64,000 bases of DNA from Micromonospora sp. RP3T (GTDB lineage: Bacteria; Actinomycetota; Actinomycetes; Mycobacteriales; Micromonosporaceae), in assembly GCF_003027925.1 (NCBI RefSeq), contig NZ_PYPS01000034.1, forward strand, positions 23,351 through 87,350, read 5' to 3'. Position numbers and translations under genes: made by a program. The notes under the pieces were generated by a model that was not told the origin of the DNA, did not search any database, and was given only the letters and a program-made list of their open reading frames with translations. Positions 47,938 through 56,003 of the stretch are shown piece by piece (position 1 is the stretch's first letter; the number at the start of each line of letters is the position of its first letter).

Positions 47938-48888
47938 TCACCGCAGTCGGGGCAGCACGTCGCGCTGGTAGAGGTCGAACAGGCCCTGCCAGTGCGGGCC
48001 GGTGTTGGCCACGTAGACCTCGTCGAACCCGGCCTTGGCGTATTTGTCGATCATCTCCAGGTGGGCGTCGGCGTCCGGGCCGCAGACGAACGCCTCCCGC
48101 ACCTGCTCCGGGCGGACCAGCTCGGCGGCCTGCTCGAAGTGACGCGGCGAGGGGAGCACCTGGGACAGCTCGCCGGGCACGCCCGCGTTGGGCCAGCGCT
48201 CGTACGCGATCCGGGCGCCCTCGTCGGCGGTGTCGGCGTACGCGGCCTTGAAGCCGCCCTGGCACGGCTTGTCGCCGCCGCCGGCGTCGCGGAACCGGCG
48301 CACCATCTCGGCGTCGGGCATCATGCTGACGTACCCGTCGCCGATCCGGGCGGCCAGCTCGATCGCCTTCGGGCCGAAGCCGGAGACGTAGATCGACGGC
48401 GGCGTCTCCGGGCGGGTGTAGATCCGGGCGTGCTCCACGGTGTAGTGCTTGCCGTGGTGGTTGACGAAGTCGCCGCGCCACAGCTCGCGGATCACCTCGA
48501 CCGCCTCCGCCAGCATCTCCAGCCGCACGTCGGTCTGCGGCCAGGCGTCGCCGAGGATGTGCTCGTTCAGCGCCTCGCCGGTGCCCACCCCGAGCACGAA
48601 GCGCCCCTCGTGCAGCACCGCGCTGGTGGCCGCCGCCTGCGCGACGACCGCCGGGTGGATGCGCATGGTGGGGCAGGTGACGGCAGTGGTCACCGGCAGC
48701 CGGCAGACCTGGCTGAGCGCGCCGATGGTCGACCAGACGAACGGGCTCTGGCCCTGCGCGTCGACCCACGGGTGGTAGTGGTCGGAGATCCACAGTGCCT
48801 CGAAGCCGGCCTGCTCGGCACCGCGCGCCTGGGCGAGCAGCTCCGCCGGCGTGTACTCCTCGCTGGACAGGAAGTAACCGATCTTCAT
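47938..48888 (-). CDS. LLM-class F420-dependent oxidoreductase
   Basis: A 316-residue TIM-barrel luciferase-like enzyme that uses deazaflavin F420, related to F420-dependent glucose-6-phosphate dehydrogenase (TIGR03557-type). It begins MKIGYFLSSEEYTPAELLAQ, contains WISDHYHPWVDAQGQSPFVW (the conserved SDH), GVGTGEALNEHILGDAWPQT, and VSGFGPKAIELAARIGDGYV, and ends EVYVANTGPHWQGLFDLY. Substrate specificity is not evident. ATG 48888 is the first codon of the first strand. It is 50 bp upstream of RecQ on the same strand; no functional link is implied. Confidence 0.9.
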   Translation of the reverse strand: MKIGYFLSSEEYTPAELLAQARGAEQAGFEALWISDHYHPWVDAQGQSPFVWSTIGALSQVCRLPVTTAVTCPTMRIHPAVVAQAAATSAVLHEGRFVLGVGTGEALNEHILGDAWPQTDVRLEMLAEAVEVIRELWRGDFVNHHGKHYTVEHARIYTRPETPPSIYVSGFGPKAIELAARIGDGYVSMMPDAEMVRRFRDAGGGDKPCQGGFKAAYADTADEGARIAYERWPNAGVPGELSQVLPSPRHFEQAAELVRPEQVREAFVCGPDADAHLEMIDKYAKAGFDEVYVANTGPHWQGLFDLYQRDVLPRLR

Positions 48889-48955
48889 GCGCCTCACCCT
48901 CCGCCGTGTCGGGACACCGACACCCCTACCCCGGCGGTCCCTGTCGAACCGGGCG

Positions 48956-49078
48956 TCAGCGGCGGAACATGGCCCGGATCGCGATCAGCAGGAAGAGCGC
49001 GCCGACCACCAGGCCGAGCAGGCGTACGCCGGGGATGTCGGCGGCGCCGGTGGCGTCCGCGAGCGGCAGGGCGGGCAT
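48956..49078 (-). CDS. small single-pass membrane protein (40 aa)
   Basis: ATG 49078 is preceded by GGGAGAG. The peptide has a short polar head (MPALPLADATGAADIPG) and one strongly hydrophobic helix, LLGLVVGALFLLIAIRAMFR, with two final arginines that give a positive-inside C-terminus. No family recognised. It lies 67 bp upstream of the F420 oxidoreductase gene on the same strand and could be its cotranscribed partner. Confidence 0.6.
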   Translation of the reverse strand: MPALPLADATGAADIPGVRLLGLVVGALFLLIAIRAMFRR

Positions 49079-49214
49079 GGACGAACTCTCCCACGGGGCG
49101 CGGCGGGACGCCAGCAGCTAACAGTAAGGATTGTTGACTATTTAGCTGCGCGGTGTGACCATGTCAGCACCCGTCGATCCCCGGCGGGTTCCGTGGGGAT
49201 ACGGGGGTAGCACA

Positions 49215-49265
49215 GCGTGAGCGCGAGGAGTGAGCCGGGTTTGCGAGCCCCGCAGTCGCGAATGA
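49215..49265 (+). repeat. possible dispersed actinomycete repeat upstream of the GH3 gene
   Basis: The segment holding gaggagtgagccgggtttgc and gagccccgcagtcgcgaatg looks like a sequence I recall as recurring before genes in Micromonosporaceae. Only one copy is in the window, so repeat status is unproven. It ends 10 bases before ATG 49276 and contains most of the leader of that gene. Confidence 0.35.
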
Positions 49266-49275
49266 GGGTGGCCCG

Positions 49276-50775
49276 ATGAGGGAACGGATCGTGGGCGCCA
49301 GCGCAGACCTGGCGGCGCTCGCCGCCGCCGTCCTGCAACCCGGGTTCGTCGGCACCACCCCGCCGCCCTGGGTCTGCCGCTGGCTCGGCGAGGGGCTCGG
49401 CGGGGTGGTCCTGTTCGCCCGCAACGTCGTCGACCACGAGCAGGTCGCGACGCTGACGGCGAACCTGCGGGCGGAGCGGCCGGACGTGATCGTGGCGATC
49501 GACGAGGAGGCCGGCGACGTCACCCGGATCGAGTCGGCCCGGGGCAGCTCGCGGCCCGGCAACTTCGCGCTCGGCGCGGTGGACGACGCGGCGCTGACCG
49601 AGGACGTCGCCCGCGACCTGGGCGCCGAGTTGGCCGCGGTCGGCATCACGCTCGACTACGCCCCGGACGCCGACGTCAACTCCAACCCGGCCAACCCGGT
49701 CATCGGGGTGCGCTCGTTCGGCGCCGACCCCGAGCTGGTCGCCCGGCACACCGCCGCCTGGGTCCGCGGTCTCCAGGCCGGCGGCGTCGCCGCCTGCGCC
49801 AAGCACTTCCCCGGGCACGGCGACACCCGGGTCGACTCCCACCTCGACCTGCCCCGCATCGGCGGCGACCGGGCCCGGCTGGACGCGGTCGAGCTGGCCC
49901 CGTTCCGCGCCGCGGTGGCGGCCGGGGTCCAGGCGGTGATGACCGGCCACCTGCTGGTGCCGGCGCTCGACGAGGAACTGCCGGCCACGCTCAGCGCGCG
50001 CATCCTGGGCGGGCTGCTCCGCGAGGAGCTGGGCTTCAACGGCGTGGTGGTGACCGACGCGGTGGAGATGCGCGCGGTGTCCGACCGGTACGGCTTCGCC
50101 GGGGCGGCGGTGCGGGCGCTCGCCGCCGGCGCGGACGCGATCTGCGTGGGCGGGGAACGGGCCACCGAGGCCGACGCCCGGGAACTGCGCGACGCGATCG
50201 TGGCCGCGGTGGTGCGCGGCGAACTGCCGGAGGAGCGGCTGGCCGAGGCGGCGAAGCGGGTCGGTCAGCTCGCCGCGTGGAGCGTCGCCGCCCGCGCCCA
50301 CCGCAGCGGTGGCCGGCCGGCCGCCGACGGGTCGCCGATCGGGCTGGCCGCCGCCCGCCGGGCCGTCCGGGTCACCGGTGACGCCGGGCTGCTGCCGCTG
50401 GCAGGGCCGGCGCACGTGGTGGAGTTCGCGCCGCCCCGCAACATCGCCATCGGTGAGGAGACCCCGTGGGGGATCGCCGCGCCGCTGGCCCACCTGACGC
50501 CCGGCACCACCACCGCCCGGTACGCCGCCGACGCCGTCCCGGCCGACCCGGCCATCGGCCCGGCCGACCGGCCGCTGGTGCTCGTGGTCCGCGACCTGCA
50601 CCGGCACGGCTGGATGCGGGACGCGGTGACCCGGGCGCTGGCGGCCCGCCCGGACGCGGTGGTGGTCGAGCTGGGCGTGCCCGAGCTGGCCGCCGGTCGG
50701 GTGCACCTGGCCACCCACGGCGCCACCGCGGCGGCGGCCCGGGCCGCCGCCGAGCTGCTGGCCGGCGTCCGCTGA
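49276..50775 (+). CDS. glycoside hydrolase family 3, NagZ-like beta-N-acetylhexosaminidase
   Basis: A 499-residue GH3 enzyme. The N-terminal barrel has LGGVVLFARNVVDHEQVATL, IDEEAGDVTRIE, the NagZ-type KHFPGHGDTRVDSHLDLP loop (His/Asp acid-base dyad) and the nucleophile aspartate in FNGVVVTDAVEMRAVSD. The C-terminal part (about 350-499) is a divergent GH3-C-like domain. NagZ removes GlcNAc from muropeptides or, in related enzymes, from glycoconjugates. No signal peptide is seen, so it is a cytosolic recycling enzyme. GAGGGTGG precedes ATG 49276. Confidence 0.92.
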   Translation: MRERIVGASADLAALAAAVLQPGFVGTTPPPWVCRWLGEGLGGVVLFARNVVDHEQVATLTANLRAERPDVIVAIDEEAGDVTRIESARGSSRPGNFALGAVDDAALTEDVARDLGAELAAVGITLDYAPDADVNSNPANPVIGVRSFGADPELVARHTAAWVRGLQAGGVAACAKHFPGHGDTRVDSHLDLPRIGGDRARLDAVELAPFRAAVAAGVQAVMTGHLLVPALDEELPATLSARILGGLLREELGFNGVVVTDAVEMRAVSDRYGFAGAAVRALAAGADAICVGGERATEADARELRDAIVAAVVRGELPEERLAEAAKRVGQLAAWSVAARAHRSGGRPAADGSPIGLAAARRAVRVTGDAGLLPLAGPAHVVEFAPPRNIAIGEETPWGIAAPLAHLTPGTTTARYAADAVPADPAIGPADRPLVLVVRDLHRHGWMRDAVTRALAARPDAVVVELGVPELAAGRVHLATHGATAAAARAAAELLAGVR

Positions 50776-50778
50776 ACT

Positions 50779-50819
50779 CCCGGCCCGGCCGGGTGGGGAG
50801 GTCCCCCGGTCGGGCCGGG
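50779..50819. terminator. bidirectional GC-rich hairpin
   Basis: cccggcccggccggg pairs with the later cggtcgggccggg with one mismatch and a short asymmetric loop, filling nearly all of the 46-bp gap between the convergent genes ending at 50775 and 50822. Confidence 0.65.
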
Positions 50820-50821
50820 CC

Positions 50822-51109
50822 TCAGGGCGCGTCGACCACCAGGTCGGCGTAGTCCGGGTGCCGTTCGATGAACGCGGCCATGAACGGGCAGCGGGGCACC
50901 ACCCGGCCACCGTTGGCGCGCACCCGGTCCAGCGTGCCCCGGATCAGCGCGGCGCCCACGCCCTGCCCCTGGTAGCGGTCCTCGACCTCGGTGTGCGTGA
51001 AGACCAGCACCTCACCGCGCGGCAGGTACGCGGTGAAGCCGGCCAGCGCGTCGTCGACCAGGATCTCGAAGCGGTGCTTGGCGGGGTTCTCCTCGACCAG
51101 GAAGCTCAC
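50822..51109 (-). CDS. YidJ-type GNAT N-acetyltransferase
   Basis: A 95-residue minimal acetyltransferase-fold protein (the N-acetyltransferase YidJ/At1g77540-like type). It starts SFLVEENPAKHRFEILVDD and has TEVEDRYQGQGVGAALIRG, the acetyl-CoA motif, then VVPRCPFMAAFIERHPDYAD, the conserved C-P-F-H/R region with a candidate catalytic cysteine. GTG 51109 overlaps the stop of the upstream PLP-enzyme gene as GTGA, so the two are translationally coupled. Confidence 0.9.
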   Translation of the reverse strand: MSFLVEENPAKHRFEILVDDALAGFTAYLPRGEVLVFTHTEVEDRYQGQGVGAALIRGTLDRVRANGGRVVPRCPFMAAFIERHPDYADLVVDAP

Positions 51110-52332
51110 CGGACCATTGTCCCCTCGTCGTCGGCCAGCCGGTCGAGTTCGGCCAGCAGCCGGTCCACCTCGTCGACGGTGTTGTAGTGGTAGACGCTGG
51201 CCCGCACCGCGCCGCCGCCGTCGTGCAGGCCCATGGCCTGGAAGTACTCGTAGGCGTAGTAGTCGCCGGAGGAGAGGCAGAGATCCGCCTCGCCGAGCGC
51301 CGCGGCGGTCTCCGCCGGGGTCCGCCCGGCCACCCGGAACGACACCGTGGGGCAGCGCCGGGCGGGCGCGCCGTACACCGTGACGAAGGGTCGGGCCGCC
51401 AGCCCGGCGAGCAGCCGGTCGAAGACCGCCTCCTCGTGCGCCTGGGCGGCGGCCAGGCCGGCGTGGACCCGGGCCCGGCGGTCGCCGGTCGCGGCCGGGT
51501 CGAGCGACGCCAGGTGGTCCACCGCGGCGGTCACGCCGGCCAGCAGCGGGAAACTGGGCGTGCCGTACTCGAAGCGGTCCGGGACCGTGTCGGCGGAGGG
51601 CAGCAGCTTCGCCGGGCGCAGCTCCGCCCACCGCGCCGGGTCGGCGACCATCGCCGCCAGGTGCGGGCCGGACCACTTGTACGCGCTGGTGACCAGCACG
51701 TCCGCGCCCAGTGCGGCCAGGTCGGTGGGGCTGTGCGGCACCGAGTGCACCCCGTCCACGCAGACCAGCGCGCCGACCGCGTGCGCGGTCTTGGCGATCG
51801 CCGACACGTCCGGCGCGGTGCCGATCGCGTTGCTGCCGGCGGTCACCGCGACCAACCGGGTGCGCTCGCCGACCAGGTCGGCGTACTGGCCGGCGGGCAG
51901 CTCACCGGTGGCCCGGTCGAACTCGGCCCAGCGCACCGTCGCGCCGGCCGCCTCGGCGGCCTGCACCCAGGGCCGGACGTTGGCGTCGTGGTCCAGCCGG
52001 GAGACCACCACCTCGTCGCCCGGTCGCCAGCCGGCGCCCAGCGTCCGGGCCAGCGTGTAGGTCAGCGCGGTGGCGCTGGGCCCGAGCACCACGCCCGACG
52101 GGTCCGCGCCGAGCAGGTCGGCGACCGCGGCCCGGGCGTCGGCGACCAGCTCCAGGGCGCGTCGGCCGGGCCGGAAGGCGGTGCTGCGGTTGCCCATGGC
52201 GACGCGCATGGCGTCGGTCACCGCCTCGATCACCCCGGTCGGGGTCTGGGTGCCACCGGCGCCGTCGAAGTGGGCGAAGCCCTCGCCCAGCGCGGGATAC
52301 GACCCCCGCACCCGGGCAACGTCAAAAGCCAT
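51106..52332 (-). CDS. cysteine-desulfurase-like PLP-dependent enzyme
   Basis: A 408-residue class V aminotransferase-fold protein. It starts ARVRGSYPALGEGFAHFDGA, has DHDANVRPWVQAAEAAG, VCVDGVHSVPHSPTDLAALG, and the PLP lysine in VTSAYKWSGPHLAAMVADP. The SAYKWSGPH motif and the lack of a clear catalytic cysteine loop place it in the group annotated as cysteine desulfurase-like (TIGR01976), of uncertain activity. ATG 52332 is the natural start. Coupled to the YidJ-like acetyltransferase downstream. Confidence 0.9.
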   Translation of the reverse strand: MAFDVARVRGSYPALGEGFAHFDGAGGTQTPTGVIEAVTDAMRVAMGNRSTAFRPGRRALELVADARAAVADLLGADPSGVVLGPSATALTYTLARTLGAGWRPGDEVVVSRLDHDANVRPWVQAAEAAGATVRWAEFDRATGELPAGQYADLVGERTRLVAVTAGSNAIGTAPDVSAIAKTAHAVGALVCVDGVHSVPHSPTDLAALGADVLVTSAYKWSGPHLAAMVADPARWAELRPAKLLPSADTVPDRFEYGTPSFPLLAGVTAAVDHLASLDPAATGDRRARVHAGLAAAQAHEEAVFDRLLAGLAARPFVTVYGAPARRCPTVSFRVAGRTPAETAAALGEADLCLSSGDYYAYEYFQAMGLHDGGGAVRASVYHYNTVDEVDRLLAELDRLADDEGTMVR

Positions 52333-52391
52333 TCCCGCACCCTAGCTCGCGGCCTCGGGAGCGGTGGTGGGGAGCACGTACCGTTGGGGAG

Positions 52392-52757
52392 GTGACGAAC
52401 CGACGCGCCACCTTCCCCCCGACCCCCACCCGTCGTGCCGCCGGGCTGCTCGCCGGTCTCGCCCTCGGCGCCGCGTTGCTCGCCGGGTGCAGCTCCAACG
52501 GCGCCGACACCGACTGCGGCCTGGACGCCTGCACCATCACCTTCGACCGTGGCGTGGACGCCAGCGCCACCATCCTCGGCGTCGAGGCCAAGCTCATCGG
52601 CGCCCAGGACGACCAGGTCACCGTCGAGGTGGCCGGGGAGCAGCTCTCACTCACCACCGGCCAGCAGGCCACCGAGGTCGGCGGCTTCCAGGTCAGCCTG
52701 GACAGCGTCACCGACCAGAACGTCACGCTGCGGGTGGCCCGCAACCCCAACAACTGA
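52392..52757 (+). CDS. small lipoprotein
   Basis: A 121-residue exported lipoprotein. The signal is RRAAGLLAGLALGAALLAGC, with the LLAGC lipobox giving a mature cysteine at about residue 34. The mature part (about 87 residues) is a beta-rich sequence rich in threonine, valine and aspartate, with CGLDACTITFDRGVDASATI and VTVEVAGEQLSLTTGQQATE, and no recognised domain. GTG 52392 has a poor ribosome site (GGGGAG directly against it), so translation may be leaderless or start elsewhere. Divergent from the PLP enzyme. Confidence 0.72.
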   Translation: MTNRRATFPPTPTRRAAGLLAGLALGAALLAGCSSNGADTDCGLDACTITFDRGVDASATILGVEAKLIGAQDDQVTVEVAGEQLSLTTGQQATEVGGFQVSLDSVTDQNVTLRVARNPNN

Positions 52758-52834
52758 TCGGATTCGGCCGGGCGGCGGTCGGCGGCGGCGGGCGGTGACG
52801 TTTGGAAAACTGCACGTCGGGAGATTGAGGGCCC

Positions 52835-53656
52835 ATGTCTCTCACCCGGAACGCCGGAGCCACCGCCGCCCAGGCCAAGAACAGCCGGTGGCTCGAACTG
52901 CTGACTCGCGCCGGTTTCATCGGCTACGGAATCGTCCACCTCCTCTTCGCCTGGCTGGCGCTGCAGATCGCCTTCGGCAATTCCGGGGAGGAGGGCAACC
53001 AGAACGGCGCGCTGCGCACGCTCGGCGAGCAGCCGCTCGGCAAGTTCGTGCTGGTGGTGATCGCCGTCGGCCTCTTCGCCATGGCCATCTGGCAGGCCAG
53101 CGAGGCGCTTGTCGGTCACCAGTCCAAGACCGGCAAGGAGCGCACCTTCGAGCGGATCGCCTCGGTCGTCCGGGTGATCATCTTCGTCTGGCTGGGCTGG
53201 ACGGCGATCAAGGTCGTCCAGGACGCCAGCTCCAACTCCTCGGACCAGCAGCAGCAGCTCACCGAGAAGCTGATGGCCTCCGACGGCGGCCGGTGGCTGG
53301 TCGGCCTCGCCGGTCTGGTGCTCGCCGCGGTCGGCATCGGCATGGTGATCTACGGCCTGAAGAAGAAGTTCGAGCGCAACCTGAAGACCGGTGAGATGAA
53401 CCCGAAGACCCGCCAGCTCACCCGCCGGCTCGGCATGGCCGGGTACGCCGCCCGGGGCACCGTCTTCGCCATCGCCGGCCTGCTGATCGTGGTCGCCGCC
53501 GTCAAGTACGACCCGGAGAAGGCGCGCGGTCTGGACGCCGCCCTGCGGACGCTGCGCGACCAGGCGTACGGGCCGTGGCTGCTGGCGCTGATGGCGCTCG
53601 GCATCGCCGCGTTCGGCGTCTACTGCTTCTTCCAGTCCCGATACCGCAAGGTCTGA
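52835..53656 (+). CDS. DUF1206 family membrane protein
   Basis: A 273-residue polytopic membrane protein with six helices arranged as three repeats, each opening with a conserved glycine-arginine type segment (RAGFIGYGIVHLLFAWLALQ; IVHxLF-like). The later copies begin with RVIIFVWLGWTAIKVVQ and GYAARGTVFAIAGLLIVVAA. The function is unknown. A gtgacgtttgg...gggagattg stretch upstream is reminiscent of a SigB promoter but the -10 match (GGGAGA) is poor. ATG 52835 is used. Confidence 0.88.
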   Translation: MSLTRNAGATAAQAKNSRWLELLTRAGFIGYGIVHLLFAWLALQIAFGNSGEEGNQNGALRTLGEQPLGKFVLVVIAVGLFAMAIWQASEALVGHQSKTGKERTFERIASVVRVIIFVWLGWTAIKVVQDASSNSSDQQQQLTEKLMASDGGRWLVGLAGLVLAAVGIGMVIYGLKKKFERNLKTGEMNPKTRQLTRRLGMAGYAARGTVFAIAGLLIVVAAVKYDPEKARGLDAALRTLRDQAYGPWLLALMALGIAAFGVYCFFQSRYRKV

Positions 53657-53732
53657 TCCTGGTCGATATCCGGACCGCCGGGCACCATTGGGCCTTTGCC
53701 CGATTCCGCCCGGGCCGGAGGGAGAGAATGTC

Positions 53733-54929
53733 GTGCAGAGCTATCTGGTGACGGTCGCCGCCGCGCTCGCCGCGGCGGCGGTCGCGTTGGTGCTGGTCGA
53801 GGTGGTGCACCGGGTCACCCGCCGGCTCGGTCGCCGCTCGCTGCTGATGACCGAGCTGACCGAGCACGCGCACCGCGCGTTCCAGGTCGCCGCGACAGTG
53901 GTCGGCGTGCAGCTCGCGATCCGGTTCACCACGCTCTACGCGGTGGGCAGCCCGTGGCGCCAGTTCGTGCTGCACACGCTCGGACTGGCCATGATCGCCG
54001 CGGTCGCCTGGCTGGTGGCCTCGCTGCTGGTGGTGGCGGAGGACACCGCGCTGGCCCGGTTCCGGGTGGACGTGCCGAACAACCGGCACGCCCGCCGGGT
54101 ACGGACCCAGGTGGTGCTGCTGCGCCGGCTGACCATCGCGGTGATCGTGATCCTCGCCGTCGGCGTGATGCTGATGACGTTCCCGGCCGTACGCGGCATC
54201 GGCGCCGGCGTGCTCACCTCCGCCGGTGTGGTCGGTGTCGTCGCCGCGCTCGCCGCGCAGAGCCTGCTCGGCAACGTCTTCGCCGGCCTCCAGCTCGCAT
54301 TCAGCGACGCGGTACGCCTCGACGACGTGGTGGTGGTCGAGGGGGAGTGGGGCCGGATCGAGGAGCTGACGCTCAGCTACGTGGTGGTGCAGATCTGGGA
54401 CGACCGCCGGTTGATCCTGCCCACCTCGTACTTCACCAGCAAGCCGTTCCAGAACTGGACCCGCACCGAGGCGGCGGTGCTCGGCACCGCCGAGTTCGAC
54501 CTCGACTGGGCCATCCCGGTGCAGGCCATGCGGGAGGAGCTGCGTCGGCTCTGCGAGGGCACCGAGCTGTGGGACGGCCGGGTCTGCGTGCTCCAGGTGA
54601 CCGACGCGACCGGTGGGATGGTCAAGGTCCGGGCGCTGGTCAGCGCCGCCGACGCCGGCAGCCTCTGGGACCTGCGCTGCCTGGTCCGCGAGCACCTGGT
54701 GACCTGGGTACGCGACCACCGCCCGACCGCCCTGCCCCGGCTGCGTGCCGAGGTGGGCGACGCGACCGGCCCGCTGCCCTGGCAGGTGGTGCAGCCGCGC
54801 CGGGCGGTCCGCCGGCCGGCCGACACCGAGGCGCACGACGACGCCCGGGTCTTCGGCGGCAGCGACGACGGGGACGCCCGCAGCGAGGTGTTCGTGGGCC
54901 GCGAGGACCACACCGAGGCCCGCCGCTGA
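53733..54929 (+). CDS. MscS-type mechanosensitive ion channel
   Basis: A 398-residue inner-membrane channel that opens under membrane tension. Four N-terminal helices (about 1-155) end in the pore-lining MscS signature GVLTSAGVVGVVAALAAQSL, then LLGNVFAGLQLAFSDAVRLD and the beta domain VEGEWGRIEELTLSYVVVQI, LILPTSYFTSKPFQNWTRTE. A soluble C-terminal domain (about 265-360) and a polar tail follow. GTG 53733 was chosen: GGAGGGAG lies before it, and the first helix begins right after. It follows DUF1206 on the same strand. Confidence 0.93.
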   Translation: MQSYLVTVAAALAAAAVALVLVEVVHRVTRRLGRRSLLMTELTEHAHRAFQVAATVVGVQLAIRFTTLYAVGSPWRQFVLHTLGLAMIAAVAWLVASLLVVAEDTALARFRVDVPNNRHARRVRTQVVLLRRLTIAVIVILAVGVMLMTFPAVRGIGAGVLTSAGVVGVVAALAAQSLLGNVFAGLQLAFSDAVRLDDVVVVEGEWGRIEELTLSYVVVQIWDDRRLILPTSYFTSKPFQNWTRTEAAVLGTAEFDLDWAIPVQAMREELRRLCEGTELWDGRVCVLQVTDATGGMVKVRALVSAADAGSLWDLRCLVREHLVTWVRDHRPTALPRLRAEVGDATGPLPWQVVQPRRAVRRPADTEAHDDARVFGGSDDGDARSEVFVGREDHTEARR

Positions 54930-54948
54930 GCGCTCGTACCCCTGATCG

Positions 54949-54982
54949 GAGCCCCCGGCCGCCCGCGCGGCGCCGGGGGCTC
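54949..54982. terminator. hairpin after the MscS gene
   Basis: gagcccccggc and gccgggggctc pair over 11 bp around a GC-rich loop, 20 bases past the MscS stop. Confidence 0.7.
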
Positions 54983-55206
54983 TCCGTGCGTGCCGAGCCC
55001 GGGGGTCGGACGTCCGGGGTTCGTAGCGGGCCGGGCCGGACGGGTTTGCCCGGCCAAGTTCCGGGGACCTGCTGCGCACGCCCCGGATTCCGGCTGATCG
55101 ACGCCGGGCGCCGGTGGCGCGCGGCCGGGCCGACCGGCCGCCCCGCGCAGGATTGACGGGCGGCGACTCCGGGCATACAGCGCGGTGATGAAGAAAGGAG
55201 GACAGC
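54983..55206 (+). other. 224-bp intergenic region before the holin-like operon
   Basis: No gene is convincing here. It contains the SigB-type promoter candidate at 55151-55176 and an AAAGGAGGA ribosome site before ATG 55207. The remainder is GC-rich sequence without visible structure. Confidence 0.6.
55151..55176 (+). promoter_or_regulatory. SigB-type promoter for the holin-like operon
   Basis: GATT, 16 bases, GGGCAT, leading to a start about 24 bases before ATG 55207. The -10 has one mismatch to GGGTAT. Confidence 0.4.
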
Positions 55207-55641
55207 ATGGCTGACGTCGCGAGTCACAGTACGTCCCGGACCGGGCACGAGCCGTCCACCGCGGAACTGGTGCAGCGGGCCACCGAACAGGTCACCCGTC
55301 TGGTACGGGACGAGTTGACGCTGGCCCGGGCGGAGCTGACCCAGAAGGGCAAGCACGCCGGGATCGGGATCGGTCTGTTCGGCGGCGGCGGGGTGATGGC
55401 CCTCTACGGCGCCGGCGCGCTGGTCGCCACCGTGATCCTGCTGCTGGCACTGGTCATGCCGGCGTGGCTGGCCGCCCTGATCGTGGCGGTGGTGTTGTTC
55501 CTGCTCGCCGGGATCCTGGCGCTGGTGGGCAAGAAGCAGGTCAGCCGTGCCGTCCCGCCGGTGCCGGAGGCGACGGTCCGCAGTGTGCGGGCGGACGTCG
55601 ACACGGTCACCGCCGCGGTGAAGGACGGGAGGCGGGCGTGA
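55207..55641 (+). CDS. phage-holin-family (Holin-X type) membrane protein
   Basis: A 144-residue protein: a soluble helical N-terminus (LVQRATEQVTRLVRDELTLA), two hydrophobic helices GVMALYGAGALVATVILLLA and WLAALIVAVVLFLLAGILAL, and a charged C-terminal tail. Despite the family name it is chromosomal and very common in actinobacteria, always beside DUF3618; lysis activity is not implied. AAAGGAGGA precedes ATG 55207. Overlaps the next gene by 4 bases (GTGA). Function: probably envelope/membrane stress. Confidence 0.9.
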   Translation: MADVASHSTSRTGHEPSTAELVQRATEQVTRLVRDELTLARAELTQKGKHAGIGIGLFGGGGVMALYGAGALVATVILLLALVMPAWLAALIVAVVLFLLAGILALVGKKQVSRAVPPVPEATVRSVRADVDTVTAAVKDGRRA

Positions 55642-56003
55642 CCGGCAACGGGAACGAGAAACAGAACGGGAACGGGACCCCGGACGTGGCGGCGCTCCGG
55701 GAGGAGATCCGCCGGACCCGGGTGGAACTCGGTGAGACGGTGGAGCTGTTGGCGGCCCGGGCCGACCCGAAGGCGCTGGTGCGGCACTCCGCCGAGCAGG
55801 CCAAGGCGAAGGTGCGCCAGGAGGCGTCGCTGACCGTCGCCCGGGTGCGCACGCGGGCCACCGAGCGGGCCCGGCAGGTCCGGGCGCAGGCGTACGAGTC
55901 GGGTGAGGCGGTCGGGCGCAACCCGTTGCCGTGGGCGGCCATCGCGGCCGGCGCGGTGGTGACAGTGGTGGTGCTGTTGGTGGTCCGAGGGAGGCGCAGG
56001 TGA
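55638..56003 (+). CDS. DUF3618 family protein
   Basis: A 121-residue protein. An asparagine/glycine-rich head is followed by the DUF3618 helix LREEIRRTRVELGETVELLA and RADPKALVRHSAEQAKAKV, a long amphipathic region rich in arginine and glutamate, and a single C-terminal hydrophobic helix AAIAAGAVVTVVVLLVVRG. It looks like a membrane-anchored coiled-coil partner of the holin-like protein. GTG 55638 is fixed by overlap with the previous stop. Confidence 0.9.
   Translation: MTGNGNEKQNGNGTPDVAALREEIRRTRVELGETVELLAARADPKALVRHSAEQAKAKVRQEASLTVARVRTRATERARQVRAQAYESGEAVGRNPLPWAAIAAGAVVTVVVLLVVRGRRR

Noticed and set aside
55207..55641. prophage or phage lysis cassette suggested by the holin family name
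   Set aside because: No phage structural, integrase or endolysin genes are near; the gene is part of a common actinobacterial trio with DUF3618 and DUF4235.
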